DNA of 64,000 nt from JACVRN01 sp036389255 (GTDB lineage: Bacteria; Acidobacteriota; Blastocatellia; Pyrinomonadales; Pyrinomonadaceae): NCBI GenBank assembly GCA_036389255.1, contig DASVQI010000028.1, positions 107,526 to 171,525 of the forward strand, in the 5' to 3' direction. Under the pieces are notes generated by a model. The model saw only the letters and a list, made by a program, of their open reading frames with translations, was not told the origin of the DNA and ran no database searches. This document shows positions 54,195-63,339 of this stretch, one piece after another. Position 1 is the first letter of the stretch. Each line of letters opens with the position of its first letter. The position numbers were made by a program, and so were the translations under genes.

Positions 54195-55118
54195 ATGGCA
54201 TTAGAGGCAGCACTCTTCAGGCGGACGCGGCTTGGGGAACACACGAATTGCCTTGCTTTGATGGAAGCCTACGCGGGGGCTGCTCCGCTCTGGGAGCGTT
54301 TCTGCATGGCATCTTACGTGAGCTTGGGGCCGTTTGTGGCCAAGCTTTTCGGCGCGGACACGGCGCATATGTGGAGCAAGGCCGATTCCATCATCGCGGA
54401 CGTGTTCGCCGTCTCGCGTCTTAGCCCGCGCGAGCTGGTGCGCGAGCTGCGCCGCTACGTTCGCTTGAGGCTTGAGAAGAAAGAGCACCTCTCTTTTGAA
54501 GAAGCCCGCGCTGAGATTTACGAGCAGAAATTTTATCCTCTGGTCACGCACTTTACTTTCGCCCTGCAACCTTCGGCGGTCGCAAGGATGAAATTCATAC
54601 GAGAGGTGGTCGCTTCAATCAGGGATGAGCGCGTCAGCTTCGCTGACCTGGGCTGCGGCTCAGGCGTGATTCTCTGCGACGTGCTCAGGCACAAGCCGCA
54701 CTGGACGGGCGAGGGGCTGGACATCAGCTACGCGGCGGTAGACTACGCGGAGCGCTTGAGCGTCTACAAACAGGTGGACGCGCGCGCGGCCTTCAGCGTG
54801 GGCGACATGGCGCAGCTACCTTACGGGGACGAAACGCTAGACCTCATCATCTCTTCCGAAGTGATAGAGCATGCGCCGGACGTTGATAGAGTGTTGAGAG
54901 AGATTACGCGCGTGCTGCGTCCGCAGGGCAGACTGATTCTGACAATTCCCATGGAGAGCCACTCGGTCGCGCACCTTAATTCTCCCGGCCGCCCGGAAGA
55001 CCTGCGGGCATTGTGCGAGCGAGCGGGCCTTGAAGTCCGGCGGCTGCAAACGCACTGGCACTTCGGCTTCGGTGACGACCGCAGGCACATCTTCGCCGTC
55101 TGCGAAAAAAAGAAGTAG
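54195..55118 (+). CDS. Class I SAM-dependent methyltransferase
   Basis: A 307-aa cytoplasmic protein with AAGGAG 9 bases before the ATG. The first ~140 residues are an unrecognised helical region (LSFEEARAEIYEQKFYPLV). The methyltransferase domain has motif I FADLGCGSG (~148-156), LDISYAAVDYAERL, then DLIISSEVIEHAPDVD and RVLRPQGRLILTIPM, as in UbiE/COQ5-like enzymes. The substrate (lipid, quinone or small molecule) cannot be inferred. A weak inverted repeat covers its stop. Confidence 0.88.
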   Translation: MALEAALFRRTRLGEHTNCLALMEAYAGAAPLWERFCMASYVSLGPFVAKLFGADTAHMWSKADSIIADVFAVSRLSPRELVRELRRYVRLRLEKKEHLSFEEARAEIYEQKFYPLVTHFTFALQPSAVARMKFIREVVASIRDERVSFADLGCGSGVILCDVLRHKPHWTGEGLDISYAAVDYAERLSVYKQVDARAAFSVGDMAQLPYGDETLDLIISSEVIEHAPDVDRVLREITRVLRPQGRLILTIPMESHSVAHLNSPGRPEDLRALCERAGLEVRRLQTHWHFGFGDDRRHIFAVCEKKK

Positions 55119-55168
55119 ATAGTGAAGGAGAAGAGACTGATTTTATCTACTCAATATTTACTATCTAC
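55115..55168. repeat. Imperfect GTAGATA-type inverted repeat
   Basis: GTAGATAGTGAA (55115-55126) faces TTTACTATCTAC (55157-55168), 11 of 12 paired. On the minus strand GTAGATA, GTAAATA, TTGAGTA, GATAAAA read in 7-base steps. It spans the converging gene ends at 55118 and 55161. Confidence 0.5.
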
Positions 55169-56135
55169 CTGTCTCTTTGTCCTGATGAAGGATTTGCGCG
55201 GCTAGGAGTGGGATGGTCAACTCGTGGTGGCCTGTGATGGCAAAGCCGCGACCCGCTCCGTCGGCTGTCGGGCGGCGGACTACGTTCGTGAGCGGGCGAT
55301 AGGACTGAATAAAGTCGAAGTTGGCCGTGGTGATGTCCGCCAGCTCCTCTCCGAGGTTTCTTACGAGCGTGACGGCTTTGAGGAAAAGCTCCGGCAGGAT
55401 AACCGCAGAGCCTATGTTCAGATAGACTCCGCCGCCGTTCATGCGGCGCACAAGCTCGGCCAGCAGTCGAAAATCGGTGTGCGTAGTCGCGCCCAGCGCA
55501 GCGCCGTCGGCCGAAGGATGAAAGTGCGCTATGTCGGCTCCGATTGTCAGGTGCGCGGTAAAGGGCACGCGCATCTTGTAAGCAGCGCAGAGCAGCGACA
55601 ACTCTTCGTAGCGCGGCTCAAGCGAAAGAAGCGCGCGGCCCATAGCTTCACCGAGTCCTATGGATTCCCTTGCGCCTTCGCGCGCGGCAGTGTTCAACAG
55701 CCGACCCGTCTCTTCAGCGCCGCCGAAAGCGCCCGCGCCAAGGGTTGCGTCCACGTCTTCGGAGGTAGAGCCTGCCATGCCTATCTCCGCATCATGCACG
55801 AGCACGGAGCCGTTGGCGGCAATCGCGCTGACAAAGCCTCTCTGCATGAGCCCAATGATGACGGGCGCGAGGCCGGTCTTGATGACGTGGCCGCCTATGC
55901 CCCAGATGACGGGCTTTTGAAGCTCTCTGGCGCGCACGACTCTTGCCGCCACTTCGCGCAGAGACTGGACGGCCAAAATGTTTGGAAGTGAATCGAGGAA
56001 ATCCCGTACGGACGAATCTGCTTTGAGCGGGCGGGCGAAATCTTTGACGGAGACTTTGCTCGGACGCTCCTTCAAAGAATAGGTGTTAACGTCGTCCAGA
56101 CTGAGCGGGCGCAAGTCGTCTTCGTAGATAGACAC
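55161..56135 (-). CDS. Conserved protein of unknown function beside gmhA
   Basis: A 324-aa cytoplasmic protein with a well-structured, Gly-rich alpha/beta sequence: VIWGIGGHVIKTGLAPVI, ANGSVLVHDAEIG, GGVYLNIGSAVILPELF, FAITGHHELTIPLLAAQI. The Gly-rich motifs suggest a Rossmann-like nucleotide or NAD fold. A remote resemblance to deoxyhypusine-synthase-like proteins is possible but not certain, so I do not name it. It starts 6 bases after the gmhA stop, so the two are almost surely one operon and may share a sugar or heptose-related pathway. Confidence 0.75.
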   Translation of the reverse strand: MSIYEDDLRPLSLDDVNTYSLKERPSKVSVKDFARPLKADSSVRDFLDSLPNILAVQSLREVAARVVRARELQKPVIWGIGGHVIKTGLAPVIIGLMQRGFVSAIAANGSVLVHDAEIGMAGSTSEDVDATLGAGAFGGAEETGRLLNTAAREGARESIGLGEAMGRALLSLEPRYEELSLLCAAYKMRVPFTAHLTIGADIAHFHPSADGAALGATTHTDFRLLAELVRRMNGGGVYLNIGSAVILPELFLKAVTLVRNLGEELADITTANFDFIQSYRPLTNVVRRPTADGAGRGFAITGHHELTIPLLAAQILHQDKETGR

Positions 56136-56141
56136 TTCGGT

Positions 56142-56759
56142 TCAGCGACGCTCCTTCCCCTCGCGCTCTTCGGCAAAGAGCGCTGTTTCCACCAGCTCGC
56201 AGATGATGTGGCCTATAAGGTTGTGCGTCTCCTGTATGCGCTGCGTGTCACGGCTCGGAACGACCAGCGACAGGTCGCAAAGCTCTGCGACGCGCCCGCC
56301 GTCTCGTCCCAAGATGCCGATTGTCTTGACGCCCTGAGAGCGTGCCTGCTCCACGGCAGCGACTATGTTGGGCGAAGTGCCGGACGTGGAGATGGCCAGA
56401 CAGACATCGCCGCGCACGCCCAGCGCCTCAATCTGCCGCGCAAAGATTTTATCGAAGCCCGTGTCGTTGGCTATGCAGGTCAGAACGCCGCCGTCCGTTG
56501 AGAGCGCAATCGCGGGCAGCCCGCGCCGCTCGGCCAGCATGAAGCGATTAACGAATTCGCCCGCGATGTGCTGCGCGTCGGCAGCCGAGCCGCCGTTTCC
56601 GCAAAGCAGCAGCTTACCGCCCGCAGCGAAACTCTCGCAGATGAGAGCGGCTGCACGGGCGACCTGCTCCGCGTGCTCCGCGAAGTAACGCCGCTTGACT
56701 TCAAGGCTTTCGGCAACCGCCGTGTTGATTCGGTCAATCATCGTCAGCAGGTTAGTCAT
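56142..56759 (-). CDS. gmhA: Sedoheptulose-7-phosphate isomerase (SIS domain)
   Basis: Converts sedoheptulose 7-phosphate to D-glycero-manno-heptose 7-phosphate, the first step to ADP-heptose for LPS. The SIS domain has CGNGGSAADAQHIAGEFVNRF (the phosphate- and zinc-region), AISTSGTSPNIVAAVEQAR and the C-terminal RIQETHNLIGHIICELVE. The length of 205 aa from ATG 56759 matches the family (ATG 56780 is also open). It indicates a Gram-negative type outer membrane. It is in an operon with the uncharacterised gene downstream. Confidence 0.92.
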   Translation of the reverse strand: MTNLLTMIDRINTAVAESLEVKRRYFAEHAEQVARAAALICESFAAGGKLLLCGNGGSAADAQHIAGEFVNRFMLAERRGLPAIALSTDGGVLTCIANDTGFDKIFARQIEALGVRGDVCLAISTSGTSPNIVAAVEQARSQGVKTIGILGRDGGRVAELCDLSLVVPSRDTQRIQETHNLIGHIICELVETALFAEEREGKERR

Positions 56760-56816
56760 AGTCACGCCGAATACTACCATGAATACCGGGAGAGGCTGAC
56801 CCGTGAAAGACGGCGC

Positions 56817-57818
56817 TTACGTGTCGCCCTTGTTGTTGCGGCTGAACACTTGTTTCAGGGTTGATGCCAGTTTGGTCGCAAGCACCTTGTGGTACTCAGA
56901 GAAAACCTCCGCCAGCGCTATTTTCATGTACGCGCGCCAGTGCTCGCGCAGCGCCTCCAATTCCTCTATGCTGCGCGGCTCGTCCGGCTTCTTGTTGGCC
57001 TTGAGCGCCGACATCATTTCGGCAGCCGCTTTGCGAAACTTTTCTTCCGTGAAATAGCTCTCGAAGAACTCGCACACATTCCCGACAATCAGGCTATGTT
57101 CGTTTATAAATCTCTTTTTACTCCTCTGTATCGCTTCTATGGCCAGTTGGACGATGGCTTCAAAGTCGAACGTACCCTCTCTAAGCTCTCTAATCGCCCT
57201 GTCTATAATCTCCTGAAAGTCGCCATAGAGCCTATCCCGATGCAGCTCTATAGACCGGCTGACATTAGCGAAATCATCTAAATAATCGGACGGCTCCGGC
57301 GGGTCTGGGGGCGGGGCTGGCGGCGGAGGCCACTGTATACTTGCAATAACTTCATCGAGCTTGGGCCATTTCCTCTTGAACACCGCCCTGAGCTTCTTTT
57401 CTGTAAGGGGGCTGCCTGCGGCCTCGTTGATAATCTTTACCAGCCGGTACGTGCCTTCCTCTGAAGCCTTCTCGGCCCAGAAGTACTTAAGCGGCACGGG
57501 TAAATCCCTGCGCATGGATTGCCTGTCTATCAGGTACGGGCAGACCCTGCTCTCTTGATTGATGTTGCCGATAACCACGCCCGGCTCATAAGAAATCCAG
57601 GTGTTCTCCCAGTTCTCCGGCGTGACGCAGATGACCGCAAAGTCTACCTGACGCAGCTTCTTGTTCAGCTCGTTAAACCATTCGACCGTGCCGGGTGAGA
57701 ACTCCTCGGACATCCACGTCTCCACGCCGGGAATAACTTCTCTCAGCCATGTCACGAGCTTCTGAGCAACTATAAAACTCCTGCGCCCCGACCAGCCGAT
57801 AAATATTTTTAGCGTCAT
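56817..57818 (-). CDS. TIR-domain protein
   Basis: A 333-aa protein from ATG 57818 (MTLKIFIGWSG). Residues ~1-130 look like a bacterial TIR_2 domain: KIFIGWSGRRSFIVAQKLVTWL, ADFAVICVTPEN-type strand VDFAVICVTPENW, and a WISYEPGVVIG segment matching the W-x-x-x-E(P)G region that holds the catalytic Glu in NAD-cleaving TIRs. A proline-rich linker (PPPPAPPPDPPEPSD) leads to a ~190-aa charged helical domain with no known fold. Many bacterial TIR proteins act in anti-phage defence by depleting NAD. Here it stands alone between gmhA and uvrA with no sensor gene, so its trigger is unknown. Confidence 0.75.
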   Translation of the reverse strand: MTLKIFIGWSGRRSFIVAQKLVTWLREVIPGVETWMSEEFSPGTVEWFNELNKKLRQVDFAVICVTPENWENTWISYEPGVVIGNINQESRVCPYLIDRQSMRRDLPVPLKYFWAEKASEEGTYRLVKIINEAAGSPLTEKKLRAVFKRKWPKLDEVIASIQWPPPPAPPPDPPEPSDYLDDFANVSRSIELHRDRLYGDFQEIIDRAIRELREGTFDFEAIVQLAIEAIQRSKKRFINEHSLIVGNVCEFFESYFTEEKFRKAAAEMMSALKANKKPDEPRSIEELEALREHWRAYMKIALAEVFSEYHKVLATKLASTLKQVFSRNNKGDT

Positions 57819-57956
57819 GTGTGTCCAATCTCCGGTGGTGAAGATGCCGTTAAGGACAGCCGATGAGTCTGTAAGGACTAACGACCGCAGAACTAAGGGG
57901 GCACACATTCTATAGCCTAAAGCCGAGCGCGCACAAGAAAATTTCGGCGCGTGGTT

Positions 57957-60824
57957 TCAGGCTTTGCGGCGTTTTGTCCCGTTAGCGCTACGCGCGGGCG
58001 CGTGGCCGTTGCCGTTGGCAGGGAGCAGAGACTTGAGGGCATGGCCGGTGTGTGAGCGGCGAGTGCGCGCAACTTCTTCGGGCGTGCCGCAGGCTATTAC
58101 GCGCCCGCCGTGAGAGCCGCCTTCGGGGCCAAGGTCTATGATGTGGTCAGCGCTCTTGATGACATCCAAGTTGTGCTCTATGACGAGGACGCTGTTGCCC
58201 AGAGAGACAAGCCGTTGCAGCACGTCCAATAATTTATGAACGTCCGCGAAGTGAAGGCCCGTAGTCGGCTCGTCCAGTATGTACATGGTGCGGCCCGTCG
58301 CGCGCTTGGACAATTCCTTGGCGAGCTTGATGCGCTGCGCTTCGCCGCCCGAAAGCGTAGTAGCCGACTGCCCTAGCTTGATGTAGCCGAGGCCCACGTC
58401 CAGAAGCGTTTGCAGCTTCTGCTTTATCTGCGGGATGTTTTCAAGAAGCGGCAAAGCTTCTTCGACGGTCGTGTCCAAAAGCTCCGCTATTGACTTGCCC
58501 TTGTATTTGACGGACAACGTCTCGCGGTTATAGCGCGCGCCGCGACAGACATCGCAAAGCACGTAAACGTCCGGCAGGAAATTCATCTCTATGCGTTTCA
58601 TGCCGTCGCCCTCGCAGGCTTCGCACCGCCCGCCCTTCACGTTGAAGGAGAATCGTCCGGGCTTGTAGCCGCGCTCTCTGGATTCGGGCAGCATGCTGTA
58701 AAGCTCGCGTATGGGCGTGAACAATCCCGTGTAGGTGGCCGGATTCGAGCGCGGCGTTCGGCCTATGGGCGACTGGTCTATCTCTATGACTTTGTCTATA
58801 TGCTCAAGACCTTCTATTGAAACGTGCGCGCCCGGCTCCGTCAGGGAGCCGTAGAGGTGTCGCGCAAGCGAGCGATAGAGAATGTCGTCAACGAGCGTGG
58901 ATTTGCCTGAGCCGGAGACACCCGTCACTACCGTCAGAAGACCGAGCGGGAATGAGACGTCTATGTCTTTCAGGTTGTTGGCGCGAGCGCCGCGAACCGT
59001 GATGGCTTTGCCGTTCGGAGTGCGCCGCGTCTCGGGCACGCCTATCTGCTGCTTGCCGCAGATGTAAAGGCCCGTCACTGATGCAGGATTGCACGAGACT
59101 TCATCGGGCGTTCCCGCCGCTACAAGCTCTCCGCCGTGAGCGCCCGCGCCGGGGCCGAGGTCAACTACGAAGTCCGCGCGACGAATTGTCTCCTCGTCAT
59201 GCTCGACTACTAGCACGGTGTTGCCCAAGTCTCTAAGCGCGCAGAGGGTTTCGAGCAGCTTCTGGTTGTCGCGCGGGTGAAGCCCAATCGAAGGCTCGTC
59301 CAGAACGTAGAGCACGCCGCGCAGTTGCGAGCCGATTTGAGTCGCCAATCGTATGCGTTGGCCCTCGCCGCCGGAGAGCGTGGAAGACGGCCTGTCGAGC
59401 GTGATGTATCCGAGGCCGACCGTCTCAAGAAAGCGCATGCGGTTTCTGATTTCGCGCAGGACAAGCCCGGCTATCTGCTCTTCGCGCTCGTTCAACCGAA
59501 CCTCGTCGAAGGCTTTTATGGCATCTTCAATGGGAAGCGCCGTGTAGTCGGCTATACCGCGACCGGAGACGCGCACGGCCAGCGATTCGGGCTGAAGGCG
59601 CTGGCCCTGACAATCCGGGCACTCTATGGGCGAAACCAGCTCTTCGAGCGCGACTCTTACCTTCTCGGAAGACGCGTCCGTCATGCGCTCGCGCAGGGTA
59701 CGGACAGCGCCCGGCCAGCCCTTCTCCTGCCACGTATAAGAGCCCTGCCGGAAGGTGAGCGGTTGATTCAGGCCGTGAAAGAAGGCGTTGATTGCTTCCT
59801 GCGGCAGCTCGTTGAAGGGGCGCTTCACGTCCGCGTCGAAATGAGCTGCGAGCGCGGCCAGCGCAGAGCGAAGATAAGCGGAGCCCTGCTTGTCTGCGGC
59901 TCCCATGAACTCCAGCTTGTCGGCCTGAACGGTCGCGTCCGGGATAAGCTTCGCGGGGTCAACTTCCAGCACAGTGCCCAGACCGTGACAGCGCTTGCAC
60001 GCGCCGTAAGCGGAGTTGAAGGAGAAGCTTCTAGGCTCAAGCGGCGGAACGTTGATGCCGCAGTTCACGCAGGCCATGCGCTCCGAATAGAGCTTCTCTT
60101 CGCCGTCAATCACGGAGACGAGCACAGCGCCGCCCGTCAGCTTCAGGGCCGTGCGCACGGACTCCGACAGCCGCTCGCGTATGCCGGGCTTAATCAGCAA
60201 GCGGTCAACCACCGCTTCAATTGTGTGATTGCGCCGCTTGTCCAGCCTTATCTCTTCGTCCAGCGACAACAACTCGCCGTCTATGCGAGCGCGAAGAAAG
60301 CCGTCCTTGGCAAGCTTCTCAAGCTCCTTCTTGAACTCTCCCTTGCGACCGCGAACGACGGGCGCGAGAATCATCACGCGCTCGCCCTCGGGCAGAGAGA
60401 GAATGTTGCCGACTATCTGCTCGACGCTCTGTCTGGTAATCGGAGCGCCGCAGTTGTGACAGTGCGGCTGGCCTATGGATGAGAAGAGAAGACGAAGGTA
60501 GTCGTAAACCTCCGTCACGGTGCCTACGGTCGAGCGCGGGCTGCGGGACACGGTCTTCTGCTCAATGGAGATGGCTGGCGAGAGGCCGTCCACGGAATCA
60601 ACGTCCGGCTTCTCCAACTGGTCTAGGAACTGGCGCGCGTAGGCCGAAAGAGACTCTACGTAGCGGCGCTGTCCCTCGGCATAGATGGTGTCGAAAGCCA
60701 GTGAAGACTTGCCGGAACCCGAAAGCCCTGTGATGACGGTCAGCCGGTCGCGAGGAATCTCTACGTTGATGTTCTTAAGATTGTGCTGGCGCGCCCCGCG
60801 CACCGTAATCTGCTCAATGGCCAT
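57957..60824 (-). CDS. uvrA: Excinuclease ABC subunit A
   Basis: Damage-recognition ATPase of nucleotide excision repair. The 955-aa protein has two ABC modules: Walker A GLSGSGKSS (~32-40) and GVSGSGKST (~643), signatures STLSGGEGQRIRLATQ and TTLSGGEAQRIKLAKEL. Zinc modules are C-x2-C pairs (ACVNC with ACKRC; RCEAC with LCDVC). The C-terminus has an extra Asn/Gly/Arg/Lys tail. No Shine-Dalgarno is evident at the ATG at 60824. No uvrB or uvrC is nearby. Confidence 0.98.
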   Translation of the reverse strand: MAIEQITVRGARQHNLKNINVEIPRDRLTVITGLSGSGKSSLAFDTIYAEGQRRYVESLSAYARQFLDQLEKPDVDSVDGLSPAISIEQKTVSRSPRSTVGTVTEVYDYLRLLFSSIGQPHCHNCGAPITRQSVEQIVGNILSLPEGERVMILAPVVRGRKGEFKKELEKLAKDGFLRARIDGELLSLDEEIRLDKRRNHTIEAVVDRLLIKPGIRERLSESVRTALKLTGGAVLVSVIDGEEKLYSERMACVNCGINVPPLEPRSFSFNSAYGACKRCHGLGTVLEVDPAKLIPDATVQADKLEFMGAADKQGSAYLRSALAALAAHFDADVKRPFNELPQEAINAFFHGLNQPLTFRQGSYTWQEKGWPGAVRTLRERMTDASSEKVRVALEELVSPIECPDCQGQRLQPESLAVRVSGRGIADYTALPIEDAIKAFDEVRLNEREEQIAGLVLREIRNRMRFLETVGLGYITLDRPSSTLSGGEGQRIRLATQIGSQLRGVLYVLDEPSIGLHPRDNQKLLETLCALRDLGNTVLVVEHDEETIRRADFVVDLGPGAGAHGGELVAAGTPDEVSCNPASVTGLYICGKQQIGVPETRRTPNGKAITVRGARANNLKDIDVSFPLGLLTVVTGVSGSGKSTLVDDILYRSLARHLYGSLTEPGAHVSIEGLEHIDKVIEIDQSPIGRTPRSNPATYTGLFTPIRELYSMLPESRERGYKPGRFSFNVKGGRCEACEGDGMKRIEMNFLPDVYVLCDVCRGARYNRETLSVKYKGKSIAELLDTTVEEALPLLENIPQIKQKLQTLLDVGLGYIKLGQSATTLSGGEAQRIKLAKELSKRATGRTMYILDEPTTGLHFADVHKLLDVLQRLVSLGNSVLVIEHNLDVIKSADHIIDLGPEGGSHGGRVIACGTPEEVARTRRSHTGHALKSLLPANGNGHAPARSANGTKRRKA

Positions 60825-60912
60825 AATAATAAAGCGCGCCCTATACAGTCAGGAATCCTACAGAGCGCAGAACTTCACATTGTAGCCGAGTAGGAAACAA
60901 CCGGCAAGCAGG

Positions 60913-60970
60913 CAAAGGAACCGATTCATTCAATCAATTCACGGATGAATAAATGGAGCGATTTCTTTGC
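60913..60970. repeat. Degenerate octamer array (copy 6)
   Basis: Units CCGATTCA, TTCAATCA, ATTCACGG, ATGAATAA, ATGGAGCG in 8-base steps, with outer arms GGCAAAG/CTTTGCC near 60911 and 60965. It is less symmetric than other copies. It lies in the uvrA-pgsA divergent gap, just before the pgsA promoter. Confidence 0.6.
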
Positions 60971-60975
60971 CTTTC

Positions 60976-61004
60976 TTGACACTGTTCGGAGCGAGTCCTA
61001 CACT
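60976..61004 (+). promoter_or_regulatory. Sigma-70 promoter of pgsA
   Basis: TTGACA (60976-60981) and TACACT (60999-61004) with exactly 17 bp between them, about 50 bases before the pgsA start. Confidence 0.7.
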
Positions 61005-61054
61005 CCGGGTTAATCAGAAAGCGCGATTTAATTGATTATGAGGCTCGTGAGGGC

Positions 61055-61777
61055 GTGAATCTTCCGAACACATTAACGCTGCTGCGCATCTTCATAGTGC
61101 CGCTTTTGGTCGTGGTGCTGTTGACGCCGCTTTCGGAGAACTGGCTGGGCGTGCCGCGTCACATACTGGGAGTGGCGCTCTTTCTTGGCGCAGCCTTCAC
61201 GGACTATCTGGACGGGCACATAGCCAGAAGCCGCGACCAAGTCTCGCGCCTCGGAAAGCTTCTTGACCCGATTGCGGACAAGCTGCTGATTTCGGCCGCG
61301 CTCATCTCGCTCGTGGAGAATCAGCTTGCGCCAGCGTGGGCCGTGGTCGTCATCATAGGGCGCGAGTTCGCCGTGACGGGCCTGCGCTCGATTGCGGCAG
61401 CCGACGGAGTGGTCATCTCAGCCTCTCGCATGGGAAAGTTCAAGATGGTTTCGCAGGTCGTGGCCGTAGCGCTGCTAATCGCTTCGAGCGCGCCCGGTCA
61501 ACCCGAAGTCTCGAACTTTCGCCAACCGTTCCCGGCCATAAAGTTCTGGACTGTGCCTGAAGTGGGCACCGCCCTTAACCATCTTAAGGGCGCAGGCATA
61601 ATGACCACTAGCGACTGGCAGGTTCTTTTCTACACGGCGGGACGCGCTACGCTGTGGCTCGTAGTGCTTTTGGCCTTCATCTCCATGTACGAATATTTCC
61701 GCGCCTTCTACCGCACGGTCAACGAGCGCGACCGTTTCGAAAGAGACGCCAAGCGCTCCCCGGCCCCTGCGAAATAA
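61055..61777 (+). CDS. pgsA: CDP-diacylglycerol-glycerol-3-phosphate 3-phosphatidyltransferase
   Basis: Inner-membrane enzyme that makes phosphatidylglycerol-phosphate from CDP-diacylglycerol. The CDP-alcohol phosphatidyltransferase motif is intact: D50, D53-G54, A57-R58, G67, D71, D75. Several membrane helices follow (VVVIIGREFAVTGLRSIA, VVAVALLIASS, a last one near LWLVVLLAFISMYEYF). The start is GTG 61055 (NLPNTLTLLRIF). A six-codon frame beginning ATG 61038 ends in TGA overlapping this GTG. The length of 240 aa is slightly above the usual ~180-200 because of a ~40-residue loop. A heptamer hairpin follows. Confidence 0.95.
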   Translation: MNLPNTLTLLRIFIVPLLVVVLLTPLSENWLGVPRHILGVALFLGAAFTDYLDGHIARSRDQVSRLGKLLDPIADKLLISAALISLVENQLAPAWAVVVIIGREFAVTGLRSIAAADGVVISASRMGKFKMVSQVVAVALLIASSAPGQPEVSNFRQPFPAIKFWTVPEVGTALNHLKGAGIMTTSDWQVLFYTAGRATLWLVVLLAFISMYEYFRAFYRTVNERDRFERDAKRSPAPAK

Positions 61778-61781
61778 TAAA

Positions 61782-61871
61782 CGGGTGACGGGTGTCAGGT
61801 GACGGGTGCCGGGGAAGAAAGAGAACTTGATTTTCTTTCCCCGGCACCCGTCACCTGACACCCGTCACCCG
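61782..61871. terminator. Perfect 35-bp heptamer hairpin
   Basis: The longest perfect inverted repeat in the window: arms 61782-61816 and 61837-61871 with a 20-base loop. The arm reads CGGGTGA, CGGGTGT, CAGGTGA, CGGGTGC, CGGGGAA. GCTTTTGTCTTCTCTT follows. It lies between pgsA (+) and the convergent periplasmic protein gene (-). Confidence 0.9.
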
Positions 61872-61884
61872 CTTTTGTCTTCTC

Positions 61885-62919
61885 TTACTGAAGCTCTACG
61901 AAGTCGCCCGTGTGGACTTCCTGCGCGACGCGTGTGATGACGGCTGTGGCCGTGCGCTGCTGTACGCTGAGGACTACGATTTCGCCTACAACCTTTCGCG
62001 GCATGCGCGGGCGTCTGTCCTTAACGTCGGGCGTCGTAATCATAGGGCCGTAGACGCCTGTGTTGTTCGGGTCTTGTACGCGCTGCGATTTGTTGGAGAA
62101 TTTGCCTCCCTTGAAGCGCTCGCTCTCAAAGCCGGAGTTGGCAGTCGGCGTAATCTCTTCATCCATAAGAGAGCCGGTTATGTTGCCTCTGCCCAACGGG
62201 CGATAGACGGTGAAGTAATCGCCGGGCTTGATGTTATCTTCCGTGCCCAAGTCTATATAGATTATGTCGTTGACCGTTGGAGCTTCGCGCCCGTCGCGCG
62301 CGAGGACAATTCGCCCCCTCTGCTTTCCCGTGGGGTCGGAAAAGCGGTTGAGCGCCGTTTCGTTGCGCGTGAAAGGCGCAACGCGCTCGTTGGCCGCGCG
62401 CAGCATGTCTCCCAAAAGCATTGTCTCGCAAGAGTGCATGACGCGGGCAACCGAGACGCGCTCCTTAACATCAACGACACGCAGCCGCCCAAGCTCCTGC
62501 GTGTAGACGCCCAGATAACCCTTCTTCCTGCTGAAGTCCGAGGTGAACTGGCCGCGCGGGCGTACGACCGAAAATTCCTGGCCGACTGTCACGCCCTGAT
62601 TTGAACCGGCGTTGATAAAGACTAGGTCGCCTTGCGCGTAGACGCGCTGCTCCTGCTCTTCTTCGCCGCCGACTATCTGTAGATTATTAGGAGCGGGCGC
62701 GTACTGTATAAAGCCGCCGCAGTAAAGCTCGTTAGCTCCGGCGACGCGCGGGGCGGCTTTCGCTTCGGGAAGCGTGACCTGTATGGGCGTCGGCTGCTGG
62801 CGTGCGGTGTTGTCGGATGATTGAGTCGTTTGCGCGCTCGCCGGAGGGCTGTAGATTGCGCAGGCTATGAGCATAAGCGAGCCGCTCAGGATTCTGAATA
62901 TCAGGTTGCTGGTACGCAC
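61885..62919 (-). CDS. Exported protein with two FlgT-like beta repeats
   Basis: A 344-aa protein. GTG 62919 is chosen because AAGGAG stands 7 bases before it; the longer open frame to 63096 lacks such support. A signal peptide (FRILSGSLMLIACAIYSPPASAQ) is followed by two similar beta-rich segments: QGDLVFINAGSNQGVTVGQEF, then NDIIYIDLGTEDNIKPGDYF, both continuing as SVVRP/TVYRP. This resembles the small beta-barrel repeats seen in flagellar FlgT-like or LysM-tail proteins, but no flagellar genes are present. Probably a periplasmic structural or envelope protein. Confidence 0.78.
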   Translation of the reverse strand: MRTSNLIFRILSGSLMLIACAIYSPPASAQTTQSSDNTARQQPTPIQVTLPEAKAAPRVAGANELYCGGFIQYAPAPNNLQIVGGEEEQEQRVYAQGDLVFINAGSNQGVTVGQEFSVVRPRGQFTSDFSRKKGYLGVYTQELGRLRVVDVKERVSVARVMHSCETMLLGDMLRAANERVAPFTRNETALNRFSDPTGKQRGRIVLARDGREAPTVNDIIYIDLGTEDNIKPGDYFTVYRPLGRGNITGSLMDEEITPTANSGFESERFKGGKFSNKSQRVQDPNNTGVYGPMITTPDVKDRRPRMPRKVVGEIVVLSVQQRTATAVITRVAQEVHTGDFVELQ

Positions 62920-63175
62920 GAAGGTTCTCCTTGAAAAGGTTTGGAATTGGTCGCCAAGGTAAGTCAAAAACAGTCGGCCTATCGCTTGTAAGAGGCGACT
63001 CCAACGGTTATAGCGGCGAGCGGGAGGGAATTTTTCGAGCCGTGGCGCAAAAATAAGCCCACAGCCCGGGGCCATTACAATCCTACTCGTTGGCACAGCG
63101 CGCGGTCAATATAAATTTTTGCAGTGTTAAACGGGATGCGCTCGACCATGCCGGTGGGACTAACCCCTTCTGCCC

Positions 63176-63204
63176 TTGCGTTTTGATAATCTGCTTGGTA
63201 GTAT
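63176..63204 (+). promoter_or_regulatory. Predicted promoter of the tRNA-tuf cluster
   Basis: TTGCGT (63176-63181) and TAGTAT (63199-63204) spaced 17 bp, about 40 bases before the first tRNA. Confidence 0.5.
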
Positions 63205-63243
63205 CCACGTTTTGCCGGATACCGCTCTAAGGAGTCTATGTGA

Positions 63244-63319
63244 GCCGGCGTAGCTCAGTTGGTAGAGCATCTGATTTGTAATCAGAGGGTCGGGGGTTCA
63301 AGTCCCTTCGCCGGCTCCA
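63244..63319 (+). tRNA. tRNA-Thr (anticodon TGT)
   Basis: 76 bases. Acceptor stem GCCGGCG/CGCCGGC, anticodon loop TTTGTAA with TGT (codon ACA), T-loop GGTTCAAGTCC, CCA encoded. Confidence 0.97.
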
Positions 63320-63339
63320 GCAATTTTGACAACGAACGT

